Positions 1-4,945 of a stretch of 10,063 nucleotides of DNA are shown piece after piece. The first letter of the stretch is position 1. Each line of letters begins with the position of its first letter. The notes under the pieces were generated by a model. It worked only from the letters and a program-made list of their open reading frames with translations, searched no databases and was not told the DNA's origin. The stretch lies in NCBI GenBank assembly GCA_000991645.1, contig LBRX01000055.1, positions 1 to 10,063 on the forward strand. The letters are read 5' to 3'. This DNA comes from Candidatus Moranbacteria bacterium GW2011_GWE2_36_40 (GTDB lineage: Bacteria > Patescibacteriota > Minisyncoccia > Moranbacterales > GWC2-37-73). Both the position numbers and the translations under genes were made by a program.

Positions 1-92
1 GACTTTTTAATACTCGCTGGACGTTTATCATTGGTTTTATGTTTGTTTTTAAGATAACTAATTTTAACATCGTTGCTTAAAATGCAACAGGT

Positions 93-326
93 CTAATATA
101 CTAATAGACCAACAATAATAACGGTGGTCCAAATAATTGTCGCCACATATTTTTTAATTTTTTCTTGGAGAAAATCTGATAAAAAAATCTTTATGATGTA
201 TATATACAATAACAGTATTATAAAAAAATAGTCTGTATAGTAAACCCCAAGTGACAATACTAAGATAGATATCAAAGTTAAGCCACTATGTTCTTTTATA
301 AATTTAACAATTTTTGCATTTTTCAT
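93..326 (-). CDS. small hydrophobic membrane protein, unknown function
   Basis: This 77-residue protein is dominated by hydrophobic stretches at about residues 15-29, 33-49 and 61-77, so it probably crosses the membrane two or three times. The N-terminus is short and basic (MKNAKIVKFIK). I do not recognise a family. A GAGG sequence lies 4 nt before the ATG (331-334 on the plus strand), which supports this start. It is the last gene of a minus-strand series. Its start lies 24 nt after the stop of the preceding membrane protein, so the two are probably co-transcribed. The stop is TAG. No catalytic or binding motif is visible. The job may be linked to the membrane-anchored regulator two genes upstream, but that rests only on position. 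Confidence 0.65.
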   Translation of the reverse strand: MKNAKIVKFIKEHSGLTLISILVLSLGVYYTDYFFIILLLYIYIIKIFLSDFLQEKIKKYVATIIWTTVIIVGLLVY

Positions 327-350
327 TTTTCCTCAAATTAATAATTACAT

Positions 351-662
351 CTAGGAAATTAACCAGATAAACATTACCCTAGTAACAAAGAACGTCAACA
401 CAATACTTAAAATTGTAATTACCATGGAAAATCTTGGAAATAATCTGATCAATACATACAAAGGTGCTGCGATAAAAATACTTGAAATAAATAAACCAAC
501 CGCTAGAAATAGCATCGGCCACAACCACCCTCCGGCATCGCCACCTGCCGTAAAAACCATATAAACATATGAAATGAAAAATACTGCCATAATTAATTTG
601 CTAAACGAACTAGCCTTTTCTCCATAATCTGATTGACTCGTTATTTGTTCCATTTTATTCAT
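351..662 (-). CDS. small three-helix membrane protein, unknown function
   Basis: This is a 103-residue protein with a polar N-terminus of about 18 residues, then three hydrophobic segments at about residues 20-39, 46-72 and 78-102. The first loop is glycine-rich (TAGGDAGG). I do not recognise the family and see no catalytic motif. Two ATG codons lie close together, at 662 and 653; neither has a clear Shine-Dalgarno, so the start is uncertain by three residues. The gene begins 20 nt after the stop of the winged-helix membrane protein and ends 24 nt before the next small membrane protein, which fits an operon. It could be a membrane partner of the winged-helix protein, but only the order of genes suggests this. 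Confidence 0.65.
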   Translation of the reverse strand: MNKMEQITSQSDYGEKASSFSKLIMAVFFISYVYMVFTAGGDAGGWLWPMLFLAVGLFISSIFIAAPLYVLIRLFPRFSMVITILSIVLTFFVTRVMFIWLIS

Positions 663-682
663 ATTTTTATCGTCTTTAAAAA

Positions 683-1276
683 TTATTTCTTCGGCAACCT
701 TCCCCCACTTTGCAGGCAGGCGTTGAGTGAAAAATAAGCGGTGAAGGTTTTTGTTTTCTCATAGTAGTCCGTGCCTTTCTGGTGACAGATGCCGGTGCTG
801 GATTTTTTGACGGGCGGATTCATGAATAGCCAAAACACGACAACAACAATCAGCAAAACGACAGCAACAGCAATCCAAGTTTTTCGGATGAATTTCATTT
901 TCTTAAATGATTTTAAATTATCTGATTTCAATTCTACACTTTCGTGATGTAATAAATCCGTATTACGGTCAATTTTGGCTAACTCAGGCGATTCTTGGAG
1001 GTCGCCAATAATGACATAAATCCCGTTTTTATATTCAATTACGTTTCTACCTACAATAGTTTCGACTTTATAACGATATTGCCTCAGATGATTTTCCGTA
1101 TATTCTTTGGCATGATCCAGATAATCTCCAATTTCGGTCAAGGTCGCATGTTTCTTTTCGCACAAAAAAACGAGCATACGATATGCGTTGCCCGTCAAAA
1201 CCAACTCCTTGCCATTTTCGTCAAAAACTTTTCTGCTTTCTGTGTCTAATTGGAAATATTGATGTTGATAAATCAT
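683..1276 (-). CDS. membrane-anchored winged-helix DNA-binding protein (ToxR-like topology)
   Basis: This 197-residue protein has an N-terminal winged-helix domain of the OmpR/PhoB effector type at about residues 5-92. It shows the usual pattern of a short strand pair (VFDENGKELVLTG), a helix followed by LTEIGDYL, a recognition helix around ENHLRQYRYKVE, and the closing wing hairpin (NVIEYKNGIYVI). No receiver domain precedes it. A basic patch (KSFKKMKFIRK, about 122-132) leads into one transmembrane helix at about 133-152. The 45-residue tail beyond the membrane contains C164 and C187, a YYEKTKTF stretch and the ending SGGRLPKK. The topology is that of one-component membrane regulators such as ToxR and CadC: DNA binding inside, sensing outside. 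The tail is far shorter than a normal sensor domain. Two membrane-protein genes follow closely. The AbrB-like gene probably preceded it directly before the ATPase segment came between. No clear ribosome site is visible. Confidence 0.72.
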   Translation of the reverse strand: MIYQHQYFQLDTESRKVFDENGKELVLTGNAYRMLVFLCEKKHATLTEIGDYLDHAKEYTENHLRQYRYKVETIVGRNVIEYKNGIYVIIGDLQESPELAKIDRNTDLLHHESVELKSDNLKSFKKMKFIRKTWIAVAVVLLIVVVVFWLFMNPPVKKSSTGICHQKGTDYYEKTKTFTAYFSLNACLQSGGRLPKK

Positions 1277-1292
1277 ATTATATTATTCGGGA

Positions 1293-1340
1293 TTATTTCT
1301 TCCAATCCTTAATCAACAAGCCTCCATGAACGCGCTTGAC
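1293..1340 (-). pseudogene. 3' remnant of an AbrB-like gene (copy of the end of 2867-3043)
   Basis: These 48 bp match 2867-2914 with one mismatch (G at 1332, T at 2906). Read on the minus strand they encode the last residues of the AbrB-like protein, VKRVHGGLLIKDWKK, and its TAA stop. The rest of the gene is absent here: sequence at 1341 and above does not match. The fragment ends 16 bp before the start of the winged-helix gene. It therefore looks like the original 3' end of the AbrB gene, displaced when the ATPase segment entered. Confidence 0.75.
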
Positions 1341-1377
1341 CATGTCAATGCTTATTTGCGATTAATTTGTGTGTTTT

Positions 1378-2733
1378 TTACATCTCAAGAGATAATTGAT
1401 TGGATTCTTTTGCGAGGTTTAGTTGCATTTTTTCTTGAGCATCAGCCAACCATTTCAAAGGCTCATAGTCCCTTGTGAGTCCCCAGAGTGGCATGTTTTT
1501 TATTCTTCCTTTTTCTTCAATTATGTCATTATCTCTCAATGGCTTAAAATAATAACCTGAAATATTTGACTGGGCCTTCCCTAGTGAATTTGCTATTTCT
1601 TTTTGACTAACCGGATCCTTGGATTTTATAATGGATTTTAAAATTGTTTTTTGCTCTTCCGTAAGCTTAATCAATTCTTCAATTCTTTCCCATCTTTCTT
1701 GAGCTAATAACATTCTTGCTTCATCAATCGAGAGAGATTTGCCAAATTTGTCAGAAACTTTGCTCAAAATATCACTTACTGATGACATTATCAATCGAAT
1801 GTCTCCGCCATAAAGATCATACAAATTGTAAACAACTTCATCCTTAACTGGTTTTATATAATTTGGAATATCATCCGATTTTAATAACTCCATCCTCTTT
1901 TCAAACGCCTGAATCAGTTCACTTTTGCTCAAGGGATCTATTCGAAGAGGTGTACGAAAAAAAACACTTTTCACTCTGTCTTGTGAGCCTATTATATCCT
2001 TAAATAAATTGTTTGGTCCCAGAAACAAATAGTAGACATCTGGTGTTTGTAATACATCCCTTATTTCATTAAAAAATTGAATGACCTTCTTTTTATTTTC
2101 TTTTCCCATTAAAACTACATCGAAATTATTAACATGAACAACTATCCCAGAGTATGTATAGCCACCAATTTCTCGTTGTTTGATAAAATCAATAAGTGAG
2201 CTGAAATATTTCTCCAACATTGAAATTGGTATTTCAAGTGGTTGAGTAAAATTCTTGTTCATTCCAAAATCTCCGCCAAATCCCAAGATGGAAGCACCTC
2301 CTGAAATATCAGTAGTCTGAACAATATCGAGCAATCTATTTAATTTCGAAATAAACTCATCTTTCAATAATTCCGGGTCAACCAATTCTATTTCTCTTAT
2401 TATGGAGCCAATCACTTCTAGCAAAAAACTTTTTTTGTTTAAGGATAGATCAGAGGCTTCAATTTCTCTTCTTGATGAAAATAAAAGTTTAGACTTTTTA
2501 TATTTCCATATTACTTTTTGAAAATTTGCCAAGCTGGTTTTACCAACTCCAACATTTCCACAGATTGCAAGGCACCCTCTCCTCTCAGAATCAAACAAGT
2601 TATCAAGAAAAGCTATCTCCTTATCCCTCCCGACAAAAGCATCCTCAATGCTTAAATAGCCACCTTCAATTAAGGGAAGCGTGTCATACGGATTGCTTTT
2701 TAGGCCAAATTGTTGCCAATTTACAGATTGCAT
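1378..2733 (-). CDS. AAA-type ATPase with C-terminal winged helix (Orc1/Cdc6- or AAA_16-like)
   Basis: This is a 451-residue protein. After a VGRDKE box (34-39), typical of Orc/Cdc6- and STAND-like ATPases, it has a clear Walker A motif (GNVGVGKTS, 59-67). The segment in the Walker B position is VVHVNNFD (198-205), which keeps the hydrophobic strand and one Asp but lacks the usual adjacent acidic pair. A sensor-1-like strand ends in NN (about 233-242), followed by a lid region. The C-terminus (about 357-418) is a winged-helix domain (QKEIANSLGKAQSNISGYY, then a wing). I infer a nucleotide-dependent DNA-binding protein; the substrate is unknown. The direct repeats flanking the gene suggest it came in separately from its neighbours. 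The ATG at 2733 has no Shine-Dalgarno. A TATATA box ends 6 nt upstream, so the message may be leaderless, although a better two-part promoter lies further out. Confidence 0.8.
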   Translation of the reverse strand: MQSVNWQQFGLKSNPYDTLPLIEGGYLSIEDAFVGRDKEIAFLDNLFDSERRGCLAICGNVGVGKTSLANFQKVIWKYKKSKLLFSSRREIEASDLSLNKKSFLLEVIGSIIREIELVDPELLKDEFISKLNRLLDIVQTTDISGGASILGFGGDFGMNKNFTQPLEIPISMLEKYFSSLIDFIKQREIGGYTYSGIVVHVNNFDVVLMGKENKKKVIQFFNEIRDVLQTPDVYYLFLGPNNLFKDIIGSQDRVKSVFFRTPLRIDPLSKSELIQAFEKRMELLKSDDIPNYIKPVKDEVVYNLYDLYGGDIRLIMSSVSDILSKVSDKFGKSLSIDEARMLLAQERWERIEELIKLTEEQKTILKSIIKSKDPVSQKEIANSLGKAQSNISGYYFKPLRDNDIIEEKGRIKNMPLWGLTRDYEPLKWLADAQEKMQLNLAKESNQLSLEM

Positions 2734-2775
2734 ATTTTGTATATATATAGTTAATTATTTTTTTCGTATATGCTT

Positions 2776-2804
2776 ATTTTATCTATAAACAAGCAATAAA
2801 TCAA
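2776..2804 (-). promoter_or_regulatory. candidate promoter of the ATPase gene
   Basis: On the minus strand a TTGATT box (2799-2804) and a TAAAAT box (2776-2781) are separated by exactly 17 nt. Transcription would begin near 2769, giving a leader of about 36 nt. A second TATATA box at 2740-2745 could instead give a leaderless message. The 133 bp between the ATPase and AbrB genes are very AT-rich, which makes chance matches common. Confidence 0.4.
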
Positions 2805-2866
2805 GTGATTAACTTTTATAAATCAAATGTGCTTTTCTATATACATAAAGTTATACACAATAAATC

Positions 2867-3043
2867 TTATTTCTTCCAATCCTTAATCAACAAGCCTCCA
2901 TGAACTCGCTTGACGACAACTTTCTGCTTTTCTTTCCAGCCAAGCTCGCGGACGATTTCGATGGGTAGGGTCAAGCCGATTGATCCGTTGCCAGATTTGG
3001 TCAATTTTCTAACGTCTTTTTCAGTTGATTTTTTGTTTGGCAT
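2867..3043 (-). CDS. AbrB/MazE/SpoVT-type DNA-binding protein, 58 residues
   Basis: The protein has a charged N-terminus (MPNKKSTEKD) and then a single swapped-hairpin domain: RKLTKSGNGSIGLTLPIEIVRELGW followed by a KVVVKRVHGGLLI strand pair. The run from Lys-Ser-Gly through 'slTLPIEIVRELGW' is the hallmark of AbrB and MazE antitoxin DNA-binding domains, which act as dimers at operators. The length of 58 residues suits a stand-alone domain. The ATG at 3043 is supported by AAGGA 6 nt upstream. No toxin gene of the PIN, MazF or RelE type is visible on either side, so this may be a plain transcription regulator rather than an antitoxin. Its last 15 codons and stop are duplicated at 1293-1340. 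Without the ATPase segment its stop would lie 16 bp before the winged-helix membrane protein, so the two probably formed one operon. Confidence 0.85.
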   Translation of the reverse strand: MPNKKSTEKDVRKLTKSGNGSIGLTLPIEIVRELGWKEKQKVVVKRVHGGLLIKDWKK

Positions 3044-3052
3044 AATAAGTCC

Positions 3053-3133
3053 TTATTTAATTACTGAATTGAATACTTGCCTAATCGCTACAATGATAAA
3101 CGCGACAATCAAGAACACTGCCAACCAAGTCAA
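3053..3133 (-). CDS. possible tiny single-helix membrane peptide, TTG start
   Basis: A reading frame on the minus strand encodes LTWLAVFLIVAFIIVAI followed by a short polar end (RQVFNSVIK), which is a convincing single transmembrane helix. The only start codon after the last in-frame stop (TAG, 3161-3163) that keeps the helix intact is TTG at 3133, giving 26 residues. No ATG exists and no Shine-Dalgarno is seen. The stop codon (3053-3055) overlaps the AAGGA ribosome site of the AbrB gene, 9 nt from its ATG, an arrangement typical of translational coupling. The frame downstream of the TAG also stays open without a start, so this may be the degraded end of a longer gene. Confidence 0.3.
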   Translation of the reverse strand: MTWLAVFLIVAFIIVAIRQVFNSVIK

Positions 3134-3175
3134 GATGAAGCCGAAAAAATTGAACTTATCCTAAGTCTACAGCAA

Positions 3176-3181
3176 ATTATA
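3176..3181 (-). promoter_or_regulatory. -10 box upstream of the AbrB-like gene
   Basis: A perfect TATAAT lies on the minus strand 13 nt before the in-frame TAG that precedes the tiny membrane frame. Transcription would begin near 3169. No good -35 box is found at 16-18 nt. A TTGATG is present, but 23 nt away, which is too far. The next upstream signal is an intrinsic terminator (3209-3231), so a new transcript is expected to start about here. Confidence 0.45.
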
Positions 3182-3208
3182 GCTTTGGTAAAACATGATT
3201 TTTCCATC

Positions 3209-3231
3209 AAAAAACCGCCAACAAGTGGCGG
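3209..3231 (-). terminator. intrinsic terminator at the end of the tRNA-Ser(GCU) tail
   Basis: On the minus strand CCGCCA, loop CTTGT, TGGCGG is followed by six T. The stem of 6 bp is perfect and GC-rich. It ends transcription coming from the tRNA side and separates that unit from the AbrB operon. Confidence 0.75.
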
Positions 3232-3236
3232 CTCAA

Positions 3237-3396
3237 ATTGCGGAGAAGGAGGGATTTCCGCGTCGTTTTCTGGTGAAAACTCCTTGCCCGCGGCAGCGCT
3301 GAATGCTCCTATGGTCGCATCCATCGACGCTCACTTATCTCGCCTCCGCTCGATGTTCGCTTCTGCCGGTTCGAATCCCGCTTCATATTCCGCAAT
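3237..3396 (-). repeat. tail module of tRNA-Ser(GCU): inverted T-arm, hairpins, direct copy of the tRNA 3' end
   Basis: Three parts follow the tRNA on the minus strand. First comes an inverted, slightly degraded copy of the tRNA 3' portion. On the plus strand it is 3368-3396; the 12 bp at 3368-3379 are perfectly complementary in sense to 3449-3460 of the tRNA. Next is a GC-richer spacer with short inverted repeats: CATCGA/TCGATG at 3322-3327 and 3350-3355, and GTTTTC/GAAAAC at 3265-3270 and 3275-3280. Last is a direct 20-bp copy (3237-3256) of the tRNA 3' end (3435-3454). The same order of parts follows tRNA-Arg(GCG) further along. No credible gene is seen in this stretch. Confidence 0.7.
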
Positions 3397-3397
3397 A

Positions 3398-3433
3398 CAA
3401 AACAAACCCCACTTATTTGTGGGGATTGTTTTG
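3398..3433 (-). terminator. hairpin directly after tRNA-Ser(GCU), probable terminator
   Basis: CCCCAC (3407-3412) pairs with GTGGGG (3419-3424) across a 6-nt loop. After one A/A mismatch, CAAAACAA (3398-3405) pairs with TTGTTTTG (3426-3433). On the minus strand the GC core is followed by TTTGTTTTG, a fair U-rich tail, so it should release the tRNA transcript. The pairing continues outward into the tRNA 3' end because the flanks are inverted copies of each other. Confidence 0.7.
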
Positions 3434-3438
3434 CATTG

Positions 3439-3525
3439 CGGAGAAGGAGGGATTCGAACCCTCGAAGGCGGTTAAGCCTTGCCTCGTTAGCAGTGAGGTA
3501 CTTTCGGCCTCTCAGTCACCTCTCC
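3439..3525 (-). tRNA. tRNA-Ser, anticodon GCU
   Basis: The acceptor arms GGAGAGG and CTTCTCC pair with one G-U. The D-arm is of the serine form (TGACTGAG...). The anticodon loop CTGCTAA carries GCT at 3491-3489. The long variable arm (AAGGC TTAACC GCCTT) marks a class II tRNA. The T-arm GAGGG-TTCGAAT-CCCTC is perfect. The discriminator is G, the usual serine identity base. CCA is not encoded (G is followed by CAA). The base pair closing the anticodon loop appears as A/C. The 5' end lies only 5 bp after the stop of the GIY-YIG gene. Confidence 0.95.
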
Positions 3526-3530
3526 GTATA

Positions 3531-3770
3531 TTAAAAATGTCTTTTGGCAAAAGCCCTACCTGATCCAGATTTCAAATATTTTTCAAATTCAAATGCTTTA
3601 TATTTATCATTGAAAACTATATATGAAACCAGCTTCACAGGCAGTCTGTTTTTTGTAGCCGGCACACTACCTTTTCTGTGCCATTCTATTCTTTCTCTTA
3701 AATTAGCACTACAACCAGTATATGGTTTACCATCGCTACAGGCAAGAATATAAACAAAATAATTATTCAT
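3531..3770 (-). CDS. GIY-YIG domain protein (UPF0213/YhbQ-like)
   Basis: This is a 79-residue single-domain GIY-YIG nuclease-superfamily protein. The first motif is VYIL (Tyr7) and the second YTG (17-19). They are followed by SANLRERIEWHRKG with the expected Arg27 and His31, and by the acidic residue in FEFEKYLKSGSGR (Glu63). The ending GSGRAFAKRHF is typical of the small YhbQ-like members. These are compact proteins of about 80-100 residues, some with weak nuclease activity on DNA, whose role is poorly known. The gene lies between two tRNA-Ser genes on the same strand and ends 5 bp before tRNA-Ser(GCU), so all three may share a transcript. The ATG at 3770 has only a weak purine stretch upstream (GAAGAAT). 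All catalytic positions appear present, so activity is possible. Confidence 0.9.
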   Translation of the reverse strand: MNNYFVYILACSDGKPYTGCSANLRERIEWHRKGSVPATKNRLPVKLVSYIVFNDKYKAFEFEKYLKSGSGRAFAKRHF

Positions 3771-3829
3771 TATTTTTATTCTTCATGCTAATTTAACAAC
3801 TTCCGCCTACGCACACTTCAGAGGACTGC

Positions 3830-3855
3830 GTCCGCCGAAGTCCGCTATGGCGGAC
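3830..3855. repeat. short palindrome next to tRNA-Ser(UGA)
   Basis: GTCCGC (3840-3845) and GCGGAC (3850-3855) form a perfect hairpin with loop TATG. A further GTCCGCC at 3830-3836 can pair with GGCGGAC (3849-3855) instead, so two folds compete. It lies 6 nt downstream of the tRNA on the minus strand. No T-run follows, so I do not call it a terminator. The remaining stretch to the GIY-YIG start shows nothing else. Confidence 0.6.
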
Positions 3856-3860
3856 GAAGG

Positions 3861-3947
3861 AGGAAGCAGTGAGATTCGAACTCACGGTACCTTTTACAGT
3901 ACTACAGTTTTCAAGACTGTTGCCTTAAACCGCTCGGCCATGCTTCC
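3861..3947 (-). tRNA. tRNA-Ser, anticodon UGA
   Basis: The acceptor arms GGAAGCA and TGCTTCC pair perfectly. The D-arm is TGGCCGAGCGGTTTAAGGC. The anticodon stem ACAGT/ACTGT encloses CTTGAAA, with TGA at 3913-3911. A long variable arm (GTAC...GTAC) confirms the class II type. The T-arm GTGAG-TTCGAAT-CTCAC is perfect. CCA is not encoded. The base in the discriminator position is T, whereas bacterial serine tRNAs usually have G. Confidence 0.95.
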
Positions 3948-4088
3948 TTTTTTATTTTCAACTCCACACATCATAACAGCTAGAAACATATTTGTAAATA
4001 TGCTAAAATTGAGCCAAGTCTACTTAAATAAATATACCCCAATGAAATATACCTGTTTGCTTAGCAGAATTTCACGGGGAAAGAAATT

Positions 4089-4664
4089 ATGCCATTTGAC
4101 CTAAAAAAAATAATTGCAAATCAAACTGGCAATAAAAATTCTTATCATGAAAAATATTCAGTTAATAACATGAATATTAGCGGCGAACAAGAAATTGACA
4201 CAGATAAAGCAATGCACCAATGGAATGCCCCGGAATTTGAAGTATATGAAAAATCCTCTCGCTGGTATCTAATCGGTGGAATCTTTATTCTCTCACTTGT
4301 TATTTATGCACTCCTTACAAATGGACCAATCATGGCCATAACATTTATTTTAATTGGAATTGTTGGCTATATTCACCTACAAAGAGATCCTCGCATTATA
4401 ACATTCTCAATAACATCCAAAGGGGTAATTGCCGACAAAGAAATGTATTCGTATGAAAACATTTATTCCTTTTGGATTTTTTATGATCCCAATCACACTA
4501 AAACCATCAGTCTTCACACAAAAGCTTCCATGCTTCCATTTGTGCACATCCCTCTTGGAGAACAAGATCCAGTGTATTTGCGCGAACTCTTGCTGAAGAA
4601 CATCCCGGAAATAAAACAAGATCCGAGTCTTATTGACACAATTGAAAGAATTTTACATATCTAA
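4089..4664 (+). CDS. membrane protein with two helices and a C-terminal soluble domain, unknown function
   Basis: This is a 191-residue protein. The first 45 residues are polar and probably disordered. The conserved-looking part begins at HQWNAPEFEVYEKSSRWY (44-60), which runs into a transmembrane helix at about 58-77 and a second at 81-96. Residues 100-191 alternate hydrophobic and polar in short strands (RIITFSITSKGVIADKEMYSYENIYSFWIFY) and end in a helix, a pattern like the small PH-like domains attached to bacterial membrane proteins. That assignment is tentative and I cannot name the family. The ATG at 4089 has a GGGGA stretch about 8 nt upstream. An in-frame ATG at 4170 would remove only the variable N-terminus. 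The gene stands alone, divergent from the tRNA-Ser cluster. The stop is TAA. Confidence 0.8.
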   Translation: MPFDLKKIIANQTGNKNSYHEKYSVNNMNISGEQEIDTDKAMHQWNAPEFEVYEKSSRWYLIGGIFILSLVIYALLTNGPIMAITFILIGIVGYIHLQRDPRIITFSITSKGVIADKEMYSYENIYSFWIFYDPNHTKTISLHTKASMLPFVHIPLGEQDPVYLRELLLKNIPEIKQDPSLIDTIERILHI

Positions 4665-4728
4665 CTAACTTACAACCAACAGCAACTAACGTACAACAGG
4701 GGCTCTGGTATTGCTTTATTTTAATTTT

Positions 4729-4770
4729 TATCGTAGACTGAATTCTGTCAGATAAAGACTACCTACGATA
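4729..4770 (+). repeat. inverted repeat after the two-helix membrane protein gene
   Basis: TATCGTAG (4729-4736) and CTACGATA (4763-4770) are perfect 8-bp arms around 26 nt. A T-rich stretch (attgtttt) follows. It could serve as a weak terminator, but the long loop makes this uncertain. The rest of the gap from 4665 to 4803 holds only a CAAC-rich stretch (about 4671-4698) resembling the insert seen inside recG. Confidence 0.4.
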
Positions 4771-4803
4771 TTGTTTTAATCGTATTTGTTAGTCACAAGA
4801 GAA

Positions 4804-4856
4804 GTCTTTGTAGCTCAGTGGATAGAGCGCTCCGATAGCAATCGGGGGGTCGCAGG
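4804..4856 (+). pseudogene. truncated tRNA-Arg copy (5' 53 nt)
   Basis: The first 26 nt are identical to the intact tRNA-Arg that begins at 4869. The anticodon arm is replaced, base for base in length, by a palindrome (4830-4836 pairing with 4841-4847 around AGCA). The match resumes at GGTCGCAGG and stops abruptly at nt 53, inside the T-stem. Twelve unrelated nt lead to the intact gene. It lacks the T-loop and acceptor 3' strand, so it cannot form a tRNA by itself. The missing 3' half occurs at 5090-5109. Confidence 0.85.
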
Positions 4857-4868
4857 AACAATATAAAC

Positions 4869-4941
4869 GTCTTTGTAGCTCAGTGGATAGAGCGTCTGGT
4901 TGCGGTCCAGAAGGTCGCAGGTTCGATTCCTGCCAAGGACA
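4869..4941 (+). tRNA. tRNA-Arg, anticodon GCG
   Basis: The acceptor arms GTCTTTG and CAAGGAC pair with one G-U. The D-arm is GCTC/GAGC. The anticodon stem TCTGG/CCAGA encloses TTGCGGT, with GCG at 4902-4904, reading CGC and CGU. The T-arm GCAGG-TTCGATT-CCTGC is perfect. The discriminator is A. CCA is not encoded. The gene lies between the two parts of a second, broken copy of itself. Confidence 0.95.
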
Positions 4942-4945
4942 CAAA

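Larger units (their letters stand above)
1293..2914 (-). mobile_element. repeat-bounded segment carrying one AAA ATPase; possible integrase-less insertion
   Basis: Two direct 48-bp repeats (1293-1340 and 2867-2914, 47/48 identical) bracket about 1.5 kb whose only gene is an AAA-type ATPase. One repeat is the functional 3' end of the AbrB-like gene and the other is an orphan copy. This is what integration into the 3' end of a gene leaves behind: the element restores the target's end and pushes the original end to its far side. Recombination between the repeats would release a 1574-bp circle. No integrase or transposase is present in the segment, so a recombinase acting in trans would be needed. 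Alternatively the repeats may be left from a tandem duplication of the AbrB gene. The repeats are seen directly; mobility is inferred. Confidence 0.5.

Noticed and set aside
1..69. Minus-strand frame starting with ATG at about 69 and open to the left edge
   Set aside because: Only about 23 codons are visible, Lys/Asn/Ile-rich, with no ribosome site; too little to support a gene.
2851..2859. TTATACACA, one base from a DnaA box; again at 9887-9895
   Set aside because: Single isolated matches in AT-rich DNA, with no cluster, no dnaA/dnaN and no origin context.
2867..3043. AbrB-like protein as antitoxin of a toxin pair
   Set aside because: No adjacent toxin of the PIN, MazF, RelE or Doc type; the neighbouring frame is a bare membrane helix without a normal start.
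3237..3440. CRISPR-like short direct repeats
   Set aside because: Only two copies about 200 bp apart, matching a tRNA end; no regular spacers.
3130..3563. Open frames across the tRNA-Ser(GCU) tail
   Set aside because: Explained by repeats and hairpins derived from the tRNA; composition is not protein-like.
3847..4104. Open frame of 85 codons on the plus strand across tRNA-Ser(UGA)
   Set aside because: It runs through the antisense of a clear tRNA, a known source of spurious proteins.
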